Counted from the stretch's first letter, positions 15,479 through 23,695 are shown. The stretch: DNA of 42,341 bases from Acidimicrobiaceae bacterium (GCA_028819005.1 JAPPMP010000012.1:1-42341), one strand, 5' to 3'. Notes: a model not told the origin generated them from the sequence alone. Numbers and translations: made by a program.

Positions 15479-16111
15479 ATGGACATGGCCGCGATGCGTG
15501 AGGAGTTCGGGCGTGTCGGTCTTGACGTCTCAGACGTCGCCGAAGATCCTTTGACGCAGTTCCGTGAATGGTTCGACCTTTGGACCAACGTAAACCCCTA
15601 CCTCGCCGACACCATGGTGCTGTCAACGGTCGACGCCGATGGATGGCCCGATGCCAGAGCCGTTCTGTTGAAAGGCGTCGACAGCCGCGGATTCGTCTTC
15701 TACACCAACCGCACCTCGGCCAAGGGCGCCCAACTTGAAGCCACCGGGCGTGCCGCGCTGACGATGGTGTGGCGTGAGATCGAGCGGCAGGTTCGTGTTG
15801 TCGGCGAGGTCAGCCGGGTCCCCGAGTCGGAATCCGACGCTTACTTCGCGAGTCGTCCAAGGGGTGCGCAGATCGGTGCGTGTGCAAGCGAACAGTCCGC
15901 AGTGCTCAGGTCACGGGCTGAACTCGAGGCGAGCGTGGCCGAGTTGGCAGAGCGGTACCCCGATGAGATACCGAGGCCGTCCCACTGGGGCGGGTATCTG
16001 GTCACCCCTCAATGTGTGGAGTTCTGGCAGGGTCGTCCTGACCGTCTTCACGACCGGGTCCGGTATCGCCTCGAATCCGACGCCTGGATCGTCGAGCGTC
16101 TAGCCCCCTGA
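15479..16111 (+). CDS. pdxH: Pyridoxamine 5'-phosphate oxidase
   Basis: FMN-dependent enzyme that oxidises pyridoxine or pyridoxamine 5'-phosphate to pyridoxal 5'-phosphate. 210 aa with the family pattern: DPLTQFREWFDLW, ARAVLLKGVDSRGFVFYTN (FMN contacts), RQVRVVGEVSRV, YFASRPRGAQIGACASEQS, RPSHWGGYLVTPQCVEFWQG, and the C-terminal RYRLESDAWIVERLAP. ATG 15479 is preceded by a -10-like hexamer, and later ATGs at 15485 and 15494 are alternatives. The 3' end overlaps the convergent ccdA gene by 12 bp. Confidence 0.95.
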   Translation: MDMAAMREEFGRVGLDVSDVAEDPLTQFREWFDLWTNVNPYLADTMVLSTVDADGWPDARAVLLKGVDSRGFVFYTNRTSAKGAQLEATGRAALTMVWREIERQVRVVGEVSRVPESESDAYFASRPRGAQIGACASEQSAVLRSRAELEASVAELAERYPDEIPRPSHWGGYLVTPQCVEFWQGRPDRLHDRVRYRLESDAWIVERLAP

Positions 16112-17227
16112 TTCGGTTGCTGTCTCTTCAGGGAGAGGGTTGCGAGCGCGCAGATATCTGGCGATCCGCCGCCACGCGAGCCAAACGACGAGTGCCGTGA
16201 AGGCCGCTTCGATCGGCACGCCGAAACGCAACGGGTCGCTGAACCAGTGGGCGATCCGCAGCGGCCAACCTCCGATGAAGCGGACCAGCGGCAGGAAGAT
16301 GAACTCTCCCCGGTTGAACAGGAACTCGATTATCAGGTAGCTGCAGATGTAACCGGTGCTGACGCTGATTCGCTTGACTCGGTCGCTCTCGAGGTCCCGC
16401 CAGCCGATGATCAACGCGCCGATCACGCCGAGAACGCAGATCACCGCGATGCGTTCGGGGGTGGTGTCCTGTATCCAGTTGTTGACGGCCGCCTGCATCT
16501 CCAGGAAGCGGTCCACGCGAGGGCTCGAGTAGTTGCTGCCCGACAGCACCCTGATCTCGAAGTAGCCGTAGTCGATCAGATAGAGACCGGCGATCAGGAG
16601 CACGAATCCTGAGAATCGGCCCACGTAGGGCAGCACCTGCCGCATCCCCTTGGCCACATCGGTTTTGGCGAGCGCCAGGCTCATGGTCAAGAAGGTGATC
16701 AGAGCGCCCATGCCCAGCGCATAGGCGAGGAAGTTGCCGAGTCCTTCCAGCCATCCGTCCGTCGTGAACGAGGTTGTGACCGACGACAGGAACAGCCCGA
16801 TGGTGCACGACAGCGAGACCACGGCGTAGCTCACCCCGAACAGGAACACTGATGAGAGGTCGCGGCTGCCGGTCCCGAGGTTCAATTTCGGGAGCCGCAG
16901 CACGAAGTCCTTGCCGAGCGCCATGAAGACCCCCAGGGGAAGCATCAGTACGCCGATCGCGATCGTCAGATAGCCCGTGTACTCGAACACTGTGCCCTCG
17001 TTGACGATCGTCTCGAAGGCCACGCCGCAGATCCCGAACACCGCGATGAATCCCGCAGTCATGACCAAGCCCACGACCAGGCCGCGCACGATGGTGGCCA
17101 GACGACTGGCCTTCTCGTCGCCGTCGACGCCCAGAAAATAAGAGAGGTAGACGGGCAGCAGGGCGAAACCGCACGGGTTGAACGCGGCGACCAGACCCAG
17201 CGCGAAAGGGAAGGCATAGACACCCAT
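16100..17227 (-). CDS. ccdA: CcdA/DsbD-type thiol:disulfide transmembrane protein, long form
   Basis: Membrane protein carrying reducing equivalents across the membrane for cytochrome c or other extracytoplasmic thiol reduction. The first 230 residues are the CcdA domain, with the paired redox Cys C19 (FNPCGFALLPVYLS) and C141 (SLSCTIGLFLS). At 375 aa it is longer than the usual 220-250 aa. The C-terminal part adds an extracellular-looking loop (about 228-255) and several further membrane helices ending in a basic tail. ATG 17227 lies 63 bp downstream of tlpA on the same strand, so the two are probably one operon and partners. Confidence 0.88.
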   Translation of the reverse strand: MGVYAFPFALGLVAAFNPCGFALLPVYLSYFLGVDGDEKASRLATIVRGLVVGLVMTAGFIAVFGICGVAFETIVNEGTVFEYTGYLTIAIGVLMLPLGVFMALGKDFVLRLPKLNLGTGSRDLSSVFLFGVSYAVVSLSCTIGLFLSSVTTSFTTDGWLEGLGNFLAYALGMGALITFLTMSLALAKTDVAKGMRQVLPYVGRFSGFVLLIAGLYLIDYGYFEIRVLSGSNYSSPRVDRFLEMQAAVNNWIQDTTPERIAVICVLGVIGALIIGWRDLESDRVKRISVSTGYICSYLIIEFLFNRGEFIFLPLVRFIGGWPLRIAHWFSDPLRFGVPIEAAFTALVVWLAWRRIARYLRARNPLPEETATESGG

Positions 17228-17290
17228 TACGTTGTGCCTATCAGAACTGCGTGCATTTCGGAACTATGGGCGTCAGAGAAGCTGCGCGCA

Positions 17291-17860
17291 TCAGAGGAGG
17301 TTCTCGGTGATCAGGTCGCGCAGGCTTTCGGTGGTCAGCACCCCGGCCCATTGCTCCGCTACCACTCCGTTGCGATGGACCATCAGCGTGCTGGGCATGG
17401 CTATAAGGCCCAAGTCACCGAACAGCGATCCGTCTGAGTCCCATCCCGACGGATAGGAGACCCCGGTATCGGCCAGCAGTTCCAGTGACTGAGCGGTGGA
17501 CCCGTCGCGGCTGATGCCGAGAAAGTTCACTTGGCCTTTGAGCTCTTGGTAGACGGTCTCGAACTCGGGCAGCTCGGCCCGGCAGGGGCCGCACCAGGCA
17601 GCAAAGAAGTTGATGACCAGCGGCTTGTCGAGGTGGCTTGCGAACGTGTCGTGGCTGTCGCTGACCAGTGAGGCGAAACGAAGATCACCGATAGATCCTT
17701 CGACAGGCTCCTGCTGGACGTCTTCGGCTTCGGGAATGAGCGCGCCGTCAGTGAGTTTGATGCTGTTGGCCTCGCCGAATTCGCTGGGGGCGTCGCCGCC
17801 GCAGGCAGCGACGATCACGACGGTCAACAGGACCGCGGTGAATCTACAGAACAAGCGCAT
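17291..17860 (-). CDS. TlpA/ResA-like thioredoxin-fold lipoprotein
   Basis: 189-aa exported protein: signal peptide ending in lipobox IVAAC (C20), a linker, then a thioredoxin fold with FFAAWCGPCRAELPEF (C90 and C93) and the cis-Pro loop AMPSTLMV. It acts outside the membrane as a thiol reductase, probably taking electrons from the CcdA protein encoded just downstream. Possible targets are apocytochrome c (the caa3 subunit II carries CASCH) or the CuA cysteines. Which one cannot be told from sequence. Confidence 0.9.
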   Translation of the reverse strand: MRLFCRFTAVLLTVVIVAACGGDAPSEFGEANSIKLTDGALIPEAEDVQQEPVEGSIGDLRFASLVSDSHDTFASHLDKPLVINFFAAWCGPCRAELPEFETVYQELKGQVNFLGISRDGSTAQSLELLADTGVSYPSGWDSDGSLFGDLGLIAMPSTLMVHRNGVVAEQWAGVLTTESLRDLITENLL

Positions 17861-17914
17861 CGGGACTCCTGCCAGAACGCTACCGTTGCCGGTGCCCGGT
17901 ATGGCACCTCCTAG

Positions 17915-18056
17915 GCTCCGGTTGCGCCCGGCGTAAGCGATGTGCTTGAGCGGTGTGCTGGTTGCCTGGACTCCGGTTGCGTCCGGCGTAAGCGATGTGC
18001 TTGAGCGGCGTGTTGGTTGTCTGGCCTTCCGGTTGCGCCCGGCGTAAGCGATGTGC
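17915..18056. repeat. 55-bp tandem array carrying the GC-rich core, non-coding
   Basis: Cores at 17915-17932, 17970-17987 and 18026-18043, followed each time by GTAAGCGATGTG and, in the first two units, by TTGAGCGG(T/C)GTG and GTTG(C/T)CTGG. Unit spacing is 55 and 56 bp; the third unit breaks off after GATGTG. It occupies most of the 277-bp gap between tlpA and whiB7 (both minus strand), where I see no gene. Confidence 0.85.
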
Positions 18057-18062
18057 CGCTCG

Positions 18063-18136
18063 GGCGCTGATCGACCAAAGAACCGGGGCTCGCGTATGCC
18101 GTTGCCCGAGTTCTGGGGGAGTGGTCGATCAGCGCC
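18063..18136. terminator. long inverted repeat directly after whiB7
   Basis: GGCGCTGATCGACCA (18063-18077) is the exact reverse complement of 18122-18136, with further partial pairing inside (AGAACCGGG against CCGAGTTCT). It begins one base beyond the whiB7 stop codon. There is no U-tract, so it may be a terminator of unusual form, an mRNA-stabilising hairpin or a repeat element. Confidence 0.5.
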
Positions 18137-18137
18137 G

Positions 18138-18518
18138 CTAAGCGGTCCGCCGTTCCGCTCGTTCCCGAAGGTGGATCGGCACCGGAATCACCGGCATCAG
18201 ATCCTCGGGACGAGCCACTTTGGGAGGACGGCCCCGACGGCGTTTGACGGTCAGCATCTCGCCGTTCATGAAGAGCTGCCCGCCCCATACTCCCCACTGC
18301 TCTTTGTTGTTCAGAGCAGTTTCAAGGCAGGGAGCGATCACTGGGCACTCGGCGCAGACACGTTTTGCAGCGGAGATCTCGCCTATGTCGTCGGAGAAGA
18401 ACAGGTCGTAGGCGTTGTCTACCGTCTTGCAGGCCGCGTGCGTCTCCCAGGTGGCGCCATCGGTTTGGAGTTGTTCAGTGGCTGGGAGTTGTTCAGCGAT
18501 ATCGACGAGGGTGGACAT
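18138..18518 (-). CDS. whiB7: WhiB7-like Fe-S transcriptional regulator with AT-hook
   Basis: 126-aa WhiB protein. The four cluster cysteines are C30, C55, C58 and C64 (AECPVIAPC), followed by the sigma-interacting turn QWGVWGG (75-81) and a C-terminal AT-hook KRRRGRPPK (92-100). The AT-hook is the mark of the WhiB7 branch, which in mycobacteria activates intrinsic antibiotic-resistance genes together with the primary sigma factor. ATG 18518 has GGAAGGAG upstream. The 5' region holds a leader ORF and a strong hairpin (separate entries), which supports the WhiB7 assignment. Its targets are not visible in this window. Confidence 0.88.
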   Translation of the reverse strand: MSTLVDIAEQLPATEQLQTDGATWETHAACKTVDNAYDLFFSDDIGEISAAKRVCAECPVIAPCLETALNNKEQWGVWGGQLFMNGEMLTVKRRRGRPPKVARPEDLMPVIPVPIHLRERAERRTA

Positions 18519-18592
18519 GGCCCCGTCTCCTTCCGTGTCTTGTTTTTCTGTCGGTCTCTTGTCTGGTGGGTGGGCAGCGTGTTGGTCGGACA

Positions 18593-18633
18593 ACGCAGAA
18601 AGGCCGCTGGGACTACCAGCGGCCTTTCTGCGT
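18593..18633 (-). terminator. 18-bp perfect hairpin in whiB7 leader, probable attenuator
   Basis: The 18 bases at 18593-18610 pair exactly with 18616-18633 around a 5-base loop. The stem contains AAAGGCCGCTGG and the 3' arm on the minus strand ends in GGCCTTTCTGCG, with a weak T-rich stretch. It lies 21 bp after the leader-ORF stop and 74 bp before the whiB7 ATG. In known actinobacterial whiB7 leaders a terminator in this position is disrupted when ribosomes stall on the leader ORF. Confidence 0.8.
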
Positions 18634-18654
18634 ACTTCCCGTTGTTGGGTCTGA

Positions 18655-18795
18655 TTACCCGGAGGGAGCGCCGAAGGGCCGCAAGATGTGATACGGCTTC
18701 GTGGCAAACCAAGAAGCCGGCATGACCGTCTGCACATTTACGCGCGCGGCAATGTCAGCTCGAAGCTGATGCTCGGTGCGATGAATGTTGTTCAT
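18655..18795 (-). CDS. whiB7 leader peptide (uORF)
   Basis: Open frame of 46 codons from ATG 18795, with AAAAGGA as ribosome binding site five bases away, ending TAA 18655. It begins MNNIHRTEHQLRADIAAR and ends YHILRPFGAPSG. It sits between the promoter and the attenuator hairpin of whiB7. Known whiB7 genes have a translated uORF that senses ribosome inhibition; the position, good RBS and distance to the hairpin fit that model. The peptide itself resembles no functional protein I know. An upstream in-frame start at 18864 would lie on the promoter and is unlikely. Confidence 0.72.
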   Translation of the reverse strand: MNNIHRTEHQLRADIAARVNVQTVMPASWFATKPYHILRPFGAPSG

Positions 18796-18835
18796 GGCGG
18801 TCCTTTTCTGCGGCCGAAATTCTCCAGCGGACACC

Positions 18836-18876
18836 AGAGTGGCTGACTTCAGCATATATGTCAACCGAATTAATTT
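18836..18876 (-). promoter_or_regulatory. whiB7 promoter with AT-rich box upstream of -35
   Basis: On the minus strand: AAATTAATT (18876-18868), three bases, TTGACA (18864-18859), a 17-bp spacer, then CACTCT (18841-18836) as -10. In mycobacteria WhiB7 activates its own promoter through an AT-rich element three bases upstream of the -35, the same geometry seen here. Transcription would start near 18829, ahead of the leader ORF. Confidence 0.7.
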
Positions 18877-18910
18877 GCGTCCGGCACGGCTGGGCCGGAC
18901 ACCGCGGGGA

Positions 18911-18939
18911 GTTCACCGGGAGTTCACCATCGGTTCATC
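18911..18939 (+). promoter_or_regulatory. PHO box (three 11-bp direct-repeat units) for pstS
   Basis: GTTCACC at 18911, GTTCACC at 18922 and GTTCATC at 18933, each exactly 11 bp apart. This is the direct-repeat form of actinobacterial PHO boxes bound by PhoP/RegX3-type regulators. It lies about 90 bp before the pstS ATG, and the regulator that would bind it is encoded at the end of the same cluster. A possible -10 is TAGTTT at 18972-18977. Confidence 0.82.
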
Positions 18940-19029
18940 TGTTTTGGACTCCGACTTCGTTCAACCCCCGTAGTTTTCTGCCGAGCAGGGTTTGCGCAAC
19001 CCGGCGCGTCCTTTGCGAAAGGAACATCT

Positions 19030-20052
19030 ATGCATCGTTCTCGGCGTTCGGTCCGGCATGCGGCTCGGCTGCCGGTGTTGATCTTGGGCCTGTCGCTCGT
19101 CGCATCGGCGTGTGGATCGGGTGGTTCTGACGGTTCGTCCTCAAGTTCGTCCGAGGGTCCCTCGGGGGAGATCTTCATCTCGGGTTCCTCGACGGTCGAG
19201 CCGATCTCGGTGCGTGTCCAGGAACTGTTCAACGACGTCAATCCCGATGTTCTGATTGCTGTCGACGGCCCCGGAACCGGTGATGGCTTCGTGCTGTTCT
19301 GCAGCGGCGAGACTGACATCTCCAATGCCTCGCGGGCGATCAGGGACAGCGAGGCAGAAGAGTGCGCGGCCAACGGAGTCGACTACGTGGAGCTCCAAGT
19401 GGGCATCGACGGCCTGGGCGTCATGACGAACGCTTCCAATGATCTGGTGGAGTGTGTCTCTTTCGCCGATCTCTATGCCCTGACCGGTCCTGAAGCGACC
19501 GGATACCGCTCTTGGGGGGACGCTAATGGCGTGTCTGCCGAACTCGGCGGCGCTGGAGACCTCCCGGACGCGCCGCTCGATATTTTCGGCCCCGGGGAAG
19601 AGTCCGGAACCTTCGACACGTTCGTCGAACTGGTGGTTGAACATCCAGCAGAAGAACGGGGCCAAGCCGGCACGACCCGACCCGATTACAGTCCCTCCGG
19701 TGATGACAACGTGATCCTGCAGGGAATCACCGGTTCGGACACTTCGCTCGGCTGGGTGGGTTTTGCGTTTGCCAGCGGTGCGCAGGGAGTCAAGCTTCTC
19801 GACGTCGACGGCGGCGAGAGCGGATGCGTTGCTGCCACTGCCGAGACCATCGCTTCGGGCGAGTACCCGCTGAGCCGCCCGTTGTTCGTCTACGTCAACT
19901 CCAACCGGGCCGCAAACAACCCCGGTCTGGAAGCCTATGTCGACTTCTACATGGATGCCGGCCTCGATCGGGCGGTGGCCGAAGTCGGTTACGTTGAACT
20001 GACCGATGCGGCCAAGGCCGAAGTTCGGGCGGCTTGGACCGAGCGAACCTGA
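19030..20052 (+). CDS. pstS: Phosphate ABC transporter substrate-binding lipoprotein PstS
   Basis: 340-aa phosphate-binding protein: signal peptide with lipobox VASAC (C28), a Ser/Gly linker, then the PstS fold with ISGSSTVEPIS (phosphate loop), GPGTGDGF and DISNASRAI, and later FGPGEESGTFDTF, which is the second phosphate-contact loop. Captures phosphate outside the membrane for PstCAB. RBS GAAAGGAA and ATG 19030. First gene of pstSCAB-phoU-senX3-regX3, behind the PHO box. Confidence 0.96.
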   Translation: MHRSRRSVRHAARLPVLILGLSLVASACGSGGSDGSSSSSSEGPSGEIFISGSSTVEPISVRVQELFNDVNPDVLIAVDGPGTGDGFVLFCSGETDISNASRAIRDSEAEECAANGVDYVELQVGIDGLGVMTNASNDLVECVSFADLYALTGPEATGYRSWGDANGVSAELGGAGDLPDAPLDIFGPGEESGTFDTFVELVVEHPAEERGQAGTTRPDYSPSGDDNVILQGITGSDTSLGWVGFAFASGAQGVKLLDVDGGESGCVAATAETIASGEYPLSRPLFVYVNSNRAANNPGLEAYVDFYMDAGLDRAVAEVGYVELTDAAKAEVRAAWTERT

Positions 20053-20054
20053 AG

Positions 20055-20999
20055 GTGGAGACTCCTGATTCGGTCCGCGGCTCGTTGAGCCTTGCCGCCC
20101 TGGCGGGGTCACCGCGCCGGGTGCGCAAGGAGCGCTTGATCAGCCGTGTGATGTTCTGCGCGGCGTTGGTCTCGGTCGTGGTCTCTGCTCTGATCATCTA
20201 CGCGCTGTTCTCCGAAGCGTGGATCTTCATGCGTGACGTCGACTGGTCCTCCACCTGGGGCGAACTCGGATGGTTCCCGAGGCGCGGCATCTATGACATG
20301 CCGACACTGCTGGTGGCGAGCTTGTGGACCACCCTGATCGCCATGATCGTCGCGGCGCCGTTGGGGATGGGTGCTGCGATCTACCTCTCGGAGTATGCGC
20401 GCCCGACTCACCGTGCGATCCTGAAGCCGATCCTGGAGATCCTTGCGGGGATTCCCAGCGTGGTTCTCGGGTTCTTCGCTTTGTTGTGGCTCGCTCCCAA
20501 CGTCGTGGCCCATATCGGTGGCGAAGGCGGCCGGGGTTCGATGCTGACGGCAGGCATCGGGGTGGGGATTCTCACGGTCCCGTTGGTGGCGTCGATTTCG
20601 GAGGATGCGATGGCTGCGGTCCCGAAGTCGTTGCGTGAGGCTTCGGCGGGACTGGGTGCGCGCAACGCGGTAACAACGGTGCGGGTGGTGTTGCCTGCCG
20701 CTGTCTCGGGGCTTGTCGCGTCGCTGATCGTGGCGGTGTCTCGTGCCCTTGGCGAGACGATGGTCGTATTCATGGCGGGCGGTGCGGCTGATGCTGCCAT
20801 AAGGACCTACTCGCCCTACGACGGCAGTCTCACGATGCCTTCGGCGATGGCCTCGCTGGCTTCGGGCACTGATCAAGTAGTTGGCGAGGGCCTGACCTTT
20901 CAGAGTCTGTTCTTTGTCGGTCTGGTGCTCTTCTTGTTGACTCTGGGACTCAACTTGGTCGGGGACCGGTTCGTGAATCGGGTCCGCGAGCAGTACTGA
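20055..20999 (+). CDS. pstC: Phosphate ABC transporter permease PstC
   Basis: Membrane subunit of the phosphate importer, about 314 aa with six helices. Family features are GMGAAIYLSEYA, EILAGIPSVVLGFFAL, and the EAA-type loop SLREASAGLGARNAVTTVRVVLPAAVSG. The start is uncertain: GTG 20055 is two bases after the pstS stop, while a TTG at 20034 would overlap pstS. I use the GTG. Confidence 0.94.
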   Translation: METPDSVRGSLSLAALAGSPRRVRKERLISRVMFCAALVSVVVSALIIYALFSEAWIFMRDVDWSSTWGELGWFPRRGIYDMPTLLVASLWTTLIAMIVAAPLGMGAAIYLSEYARPTHRAILKPILEILAGIPSVVLGFFALLWLAPNVVAHIGGEGGRGSMLTAGIGVGILTVPLVASISEDAMAAVPKSLREASAGLGARNAVTTVRVVLPAAVSGLVASLIVAVSRALGETMVVFMAGGAADAAIRTYSPYDGSLTMPSAMASLASGTDQVVGEGLTFQSLFFVGLVLFLLTLGLNLVGDRFVNRVREQY

Positions 21000-21008
21000 G
21001 GCGATGAT

Positions 21009-21989
21009 GTGACTTTCTCCACGATAGGAACAGTCGCCAAACGAGGTGCGACCGGATTTGAGCGGAAGAGGACCGACCTAGCCGGTGGGCTCTTCAAAGC
21101 TGTGATTCTGTCTGCGCTGGTGGTGTCGCTGCTGGTTCTTGCGGTGCTGCTCATCGACACGGTCGTTGACGCCTGGTCTCAGCTCTCGACGAGGGCTTGG
21201 GACTTTTTGAACGGGTCGCTGCGGTCTCGTTCGATCGACGACAAGCTCGGCGTGAAGCAGGGGTTGTATGGATCGTTCTGGATCGGCGTGTTCGTCGCGT
21301 CGACGGCGTTCCCGATCGGCGTCGGGGCTGCGATCTATCTGGAGGAGTACGCCGCCAAGTCCCGCTTGGCCGCGCTCATCGAACTCGTGATCCGCAACCT
21401 CGCCGGTGTGCCTTCCGTCGTCTACGGACTTCTCGGCCTGTTCCTGTTTGTTGAACGCAGCACCATCTTCGGTTTCGTCGGTCTCGGTTGGCTCGCTGAC
21501 GCAACCGGCGGGCGTTCGGTCTTGTCAGCGGGGCTGACCCTGGCGGTGCTGGTATTGCCGATTGTGATCATCACTGCACAGGAGGCGGTCCGTTCGGTTC
21601 CCTCGGGTCTCAAGGAGGGCGCCTACGGCCTTGGCGCGACCAAGTCCGAGATGGTGTGGACCCAGATCCTGCCCTACGCGGCACCGGGAATCTTGACGGG
21701 CACCTTGTTGGCGATGTCCCGCGCCATCGGCGAAGCTGCTCCGTTGATTCTGGTTGGTGCGATCACTGGAGGTCTGACCCGCAACCCTGAGTTGTGGGAC
21801 GCCTCGGGCCTTCGCGAGAAGTTCACTGCGCTTCCCATCATCATCGTCGAGTGGGTCAGCGAACGCGGCCGGGATCCGGGCTTTGCCGAAGCTGCGGCAG
21901 CCGCCATTGTTGTTCTGCTGGCGCTGGTGTTGTTGTTGAACATGACCGCGATCCTGCTGCGCAACCGTTTTGAGAGAAAGCGAGGCTGA
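21009..21989 (+). CDS. pstA: Phosphate ABC transporter permease PstA
   Basis: Second permease subunit, 326 aa. Features: GVGAAIYLEEYA, IRNLAGVPSVVYGLLGLF, and the EAA loop PSGLKEGAYGLGATKSEMVW, followed by SRAIGEAAPLILVGA. GTG 21009 follows the pstC stop by 9 bp with GAGG upstream. Forms the channel with PstC. Confidence 0.94.
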   Translation: MTFSTIGTVAKRGATGFERKRTDLAGGLFKAVILSALVVSLLVLAVLLIDTVVDAWSQLSTRAWDFLNGSLRSRSIDDKLGVKQGLYGSFWIGVFVASTAFPIGVGAAIYLEEYAAKSRLAALIELVIRNLAGVPSVVYGLLGLFLFVERSTIFGFVGLGWLADATGGRSVLSAGLTLAVLVLPIVIITAQEAVRSVPSGLKEGAYGLGATKSEMVWTQILPYAAPGILTGTLLAMSRAIGEAAPLILVGAITGGLTRNPELWDASGLREKFTALPIIIVEWVSERGRDPGFAEAAAAAIVVLLALVLLLNMTAILLRNRFERKRG

Positions 21990-21992
21990 TTG

Positions 21993-22943
21993 ATGACCTC
22001 CACACATGGGACCACGCATGGGACCACTTATGGGACAATGCTTGACTCAACAGACGAAAGCTCTGAGGAGCCGGCTATGGCGGCGATCGATGATCTGACT
22101 GAGGGCCGCGGTTCCGAGCCGCTCGGTGAGATGGCAGCGGAGAGTCCGGCGATGCCCGAAGTGGTTTTCGATGTTGAGGAGTTGAGTGTCTATTACGGTG
22201 AGTTCCAGGCCATTCAGGATGCCAGTCTCAAGGTTCACGAGAACGAGATCACCGCGTTCATAGGCCCTTCGGGCTGCGGCAAGACCACCCTGTTGCGGTG
22301 CTTCAACCGCATGAATGATCTGATCGAGACGGCGCGGGTGACGGGTTCGCTGCGTTACCACGGGGTCGATCTTTATGACTCGAAAGTGGATGCGGTTGAG
22401 GTGCGCCGCCGGATCGGCATGGTCTTCCAGAAGCCCAACCCGTTTCCGAAGTCGATCCGAGCCAATGTCGCGTACGGGCCGAGGGTGGCGGGTTTGGCCA
22501 AGAAGGGTCCGGTGATGGACGACATCGTCGAGAATTCGTTGCGCAAAGCGGCCCTGTGGGATGAGGTGAAGGACCGGCTCGACGACAATGCCCTGGGGTT
22601 GTCGGGTGGACAGCAGCAGCGTCTCTGCATCGCTCGGGCCATTGCGACCGATCCCGACGTTCTGTTGATGGACGAGCCCTGTTCGGCGCTCGATCCGATC
22701 GCCACCACTCGCATTGAAGAATTGATGCATGGGCTCAAGGACGACTATTCGATCGTGGTCGTCACCCATAACATGCAGCAGGCGGCGCGGGTGAGTGATC
22801 GCACAGCTTTCTTTTCGGTGGACGTCAACCCGGACTCCGACAACCGCACCGGTATTTTGGTGGAATACGATTCGACGCAACAGATATTCTCGAATCCTTC
22901 CGATGAGCGAACCGAGAATTATGTGACTGGTCGCTTTGGATGA
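21993..22943 (+). CDS. pstB: Phosphate ABC transporter ATPase PstB
   Basis: ATPase of the Pst importer, 316 aa, with a low-complexity N-terminus of about 55 residues that includes short repeats of HGTT/YGT. Walker A is GPSGCGKTT, the Q-loop [12 protein letters not shown], signature LSGGQQQRL, Walker [14 protein letters not shown], and the H-loop VTHNM. ATG 21993 has GAGG seven bases upstream; ATG 22077, nearer the conserved domain, is an alternative. Confidence 0.95.
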   Translation: MTSTHGTTHGTTYGTMLDSTDESSEEPAMAAIDDLTEGRGSEPLGEMAAESPAMPEVVFDVEELSVYYGEFQAIQDASLKVHENEITAFIGPSGCGKTTLLRCFNRMNDLIETARVTGSLRYHGVDLYDSKVDAVEVRRRIGMVFQKPNPFPKSIRANVAYGPRVAGLAKKGPVMDDIVENSLRKAALWDEVKDRLDDNALGLSGGQQQRLCIARAIATDPDVLLMDEPCSALDPIATTRIEELMHGLKDDYSIVVVTHNMQQAARVSDRTAFFSVDVNPDSDNRTGILVEYDSTQQIFSNPSDERTENYVTGRFG

Positions 22944-22960
22944 GATGAGAGGACTGCCCG

Positions 22961-23683
22961 GTGACCGAAGAACTCCGCAAGACCTATCACGAAGAGCTTG
23001 AATCGGTCCGCGAGGCGATCGTTCGGATGGCGGGCGTTGTCGGGGAGACGATCCCACGCGGCACAGAAGCATTCTTGTCGGGGGACCTGGCCGAGGCGCA
23101 GCGGATCATCGAGGATGATGACGCTATCGACGCGATGTCAGTCGAGCTCGAGGAACGCTGCTACCAACTCCTGGCGTTGCAGCAGCCGATGGCTTCAGAT
23201 CTGCGGGCAATCACGACTGCGTTGTGGATGAACGCGGAGATCGAACGCTCCGGTGATTTGATGGCCAACATCGCCCAGGCGACCCGCCGTGTCTACGGCA
23301 GTTCGATCGGCCCGCGGATCCGGGGGCTGATAGCTCAGATGAGCGAGGAGGCCGCACGTCTGATGCGTCTGGCGATCGACAGCTACGCCGAAGGCAACAG
23401 CGGGCTGGCGGTAGCTCTTGACGACATCGACGACCGACTCGACGACCTTCATCTCGACGCTATTGGAGCGATCTTCGAAAGCAACCGCGAGCAAGCGTTC
23501 GACTTGCAGGTGGGAGTGCAGCTCGCCCTCGTCTGTCGGTTCTACGAGAGGATCGGCGATCACGCGGTGAACATGGGCGAACGGGTTCGCTATATGGTAG
23601 ACGGTTGGTTGCCCGAACACTCTGGTGCTCTGCGGGCGAAGGCCCGATTGGCCGAATTCGGCGTTGTCCCCGACGAGACTTAG
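22961..23683 (+). CDS. phoU: PhoU phosphate signalling protein
   Basis: 240-aa all-helical protein with two PhoU repeats. Each carries the metal-binding type motif (DDDAIDAMSVELEERC and DDIDDRLDDLHLDAI), with LLALQQPMASDLRAI and RFYERIGDHAVNMGER, which are hallmark PhoU segments. It links the Pst transporter to the SenX3-type kinase and restrains signalling when phosphate is plentiful. GTG 22961 with GAGAGGA upstream; its stop overlaps the RBS of the next gene. Confidence 0.95.
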   Translation: MTEELRKTYHEELESVREAIVRMAGVVGETIPRGTEAFLSGDLAEAQRIIEDDDAIDAMSVELEERCYQLLALQQPMASDLRAITTALWMNAEIERSGDLMANIAQATRRVYGSSIGPRIRGLIAQMSEEAARLMRLAIDSYAEGNSGLAVALDDIDDRLDDLHLDAIGAIFESNREQAFDLQVGVQLALVCRFYERIGDHAVNMGERVRYMVDGWLPEHSGALRAKARLAEFGVVPDET

Positions 23684-23695
23684 GAGGCGTTTGGC

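Noticed and set aside
17915..18056. CRISPR array
   Set aside because: Spacers are not unique (flanks repeat too), only three units, and no cas genes.
17911..18297. Minus-strand open frame with TPGATG repeats between whiB7 and tlpA
   Set aside because: Mostly the 55-bp repeat array plus sequence antisense or out-of-frame to whiB7; no RBS or coding signs.
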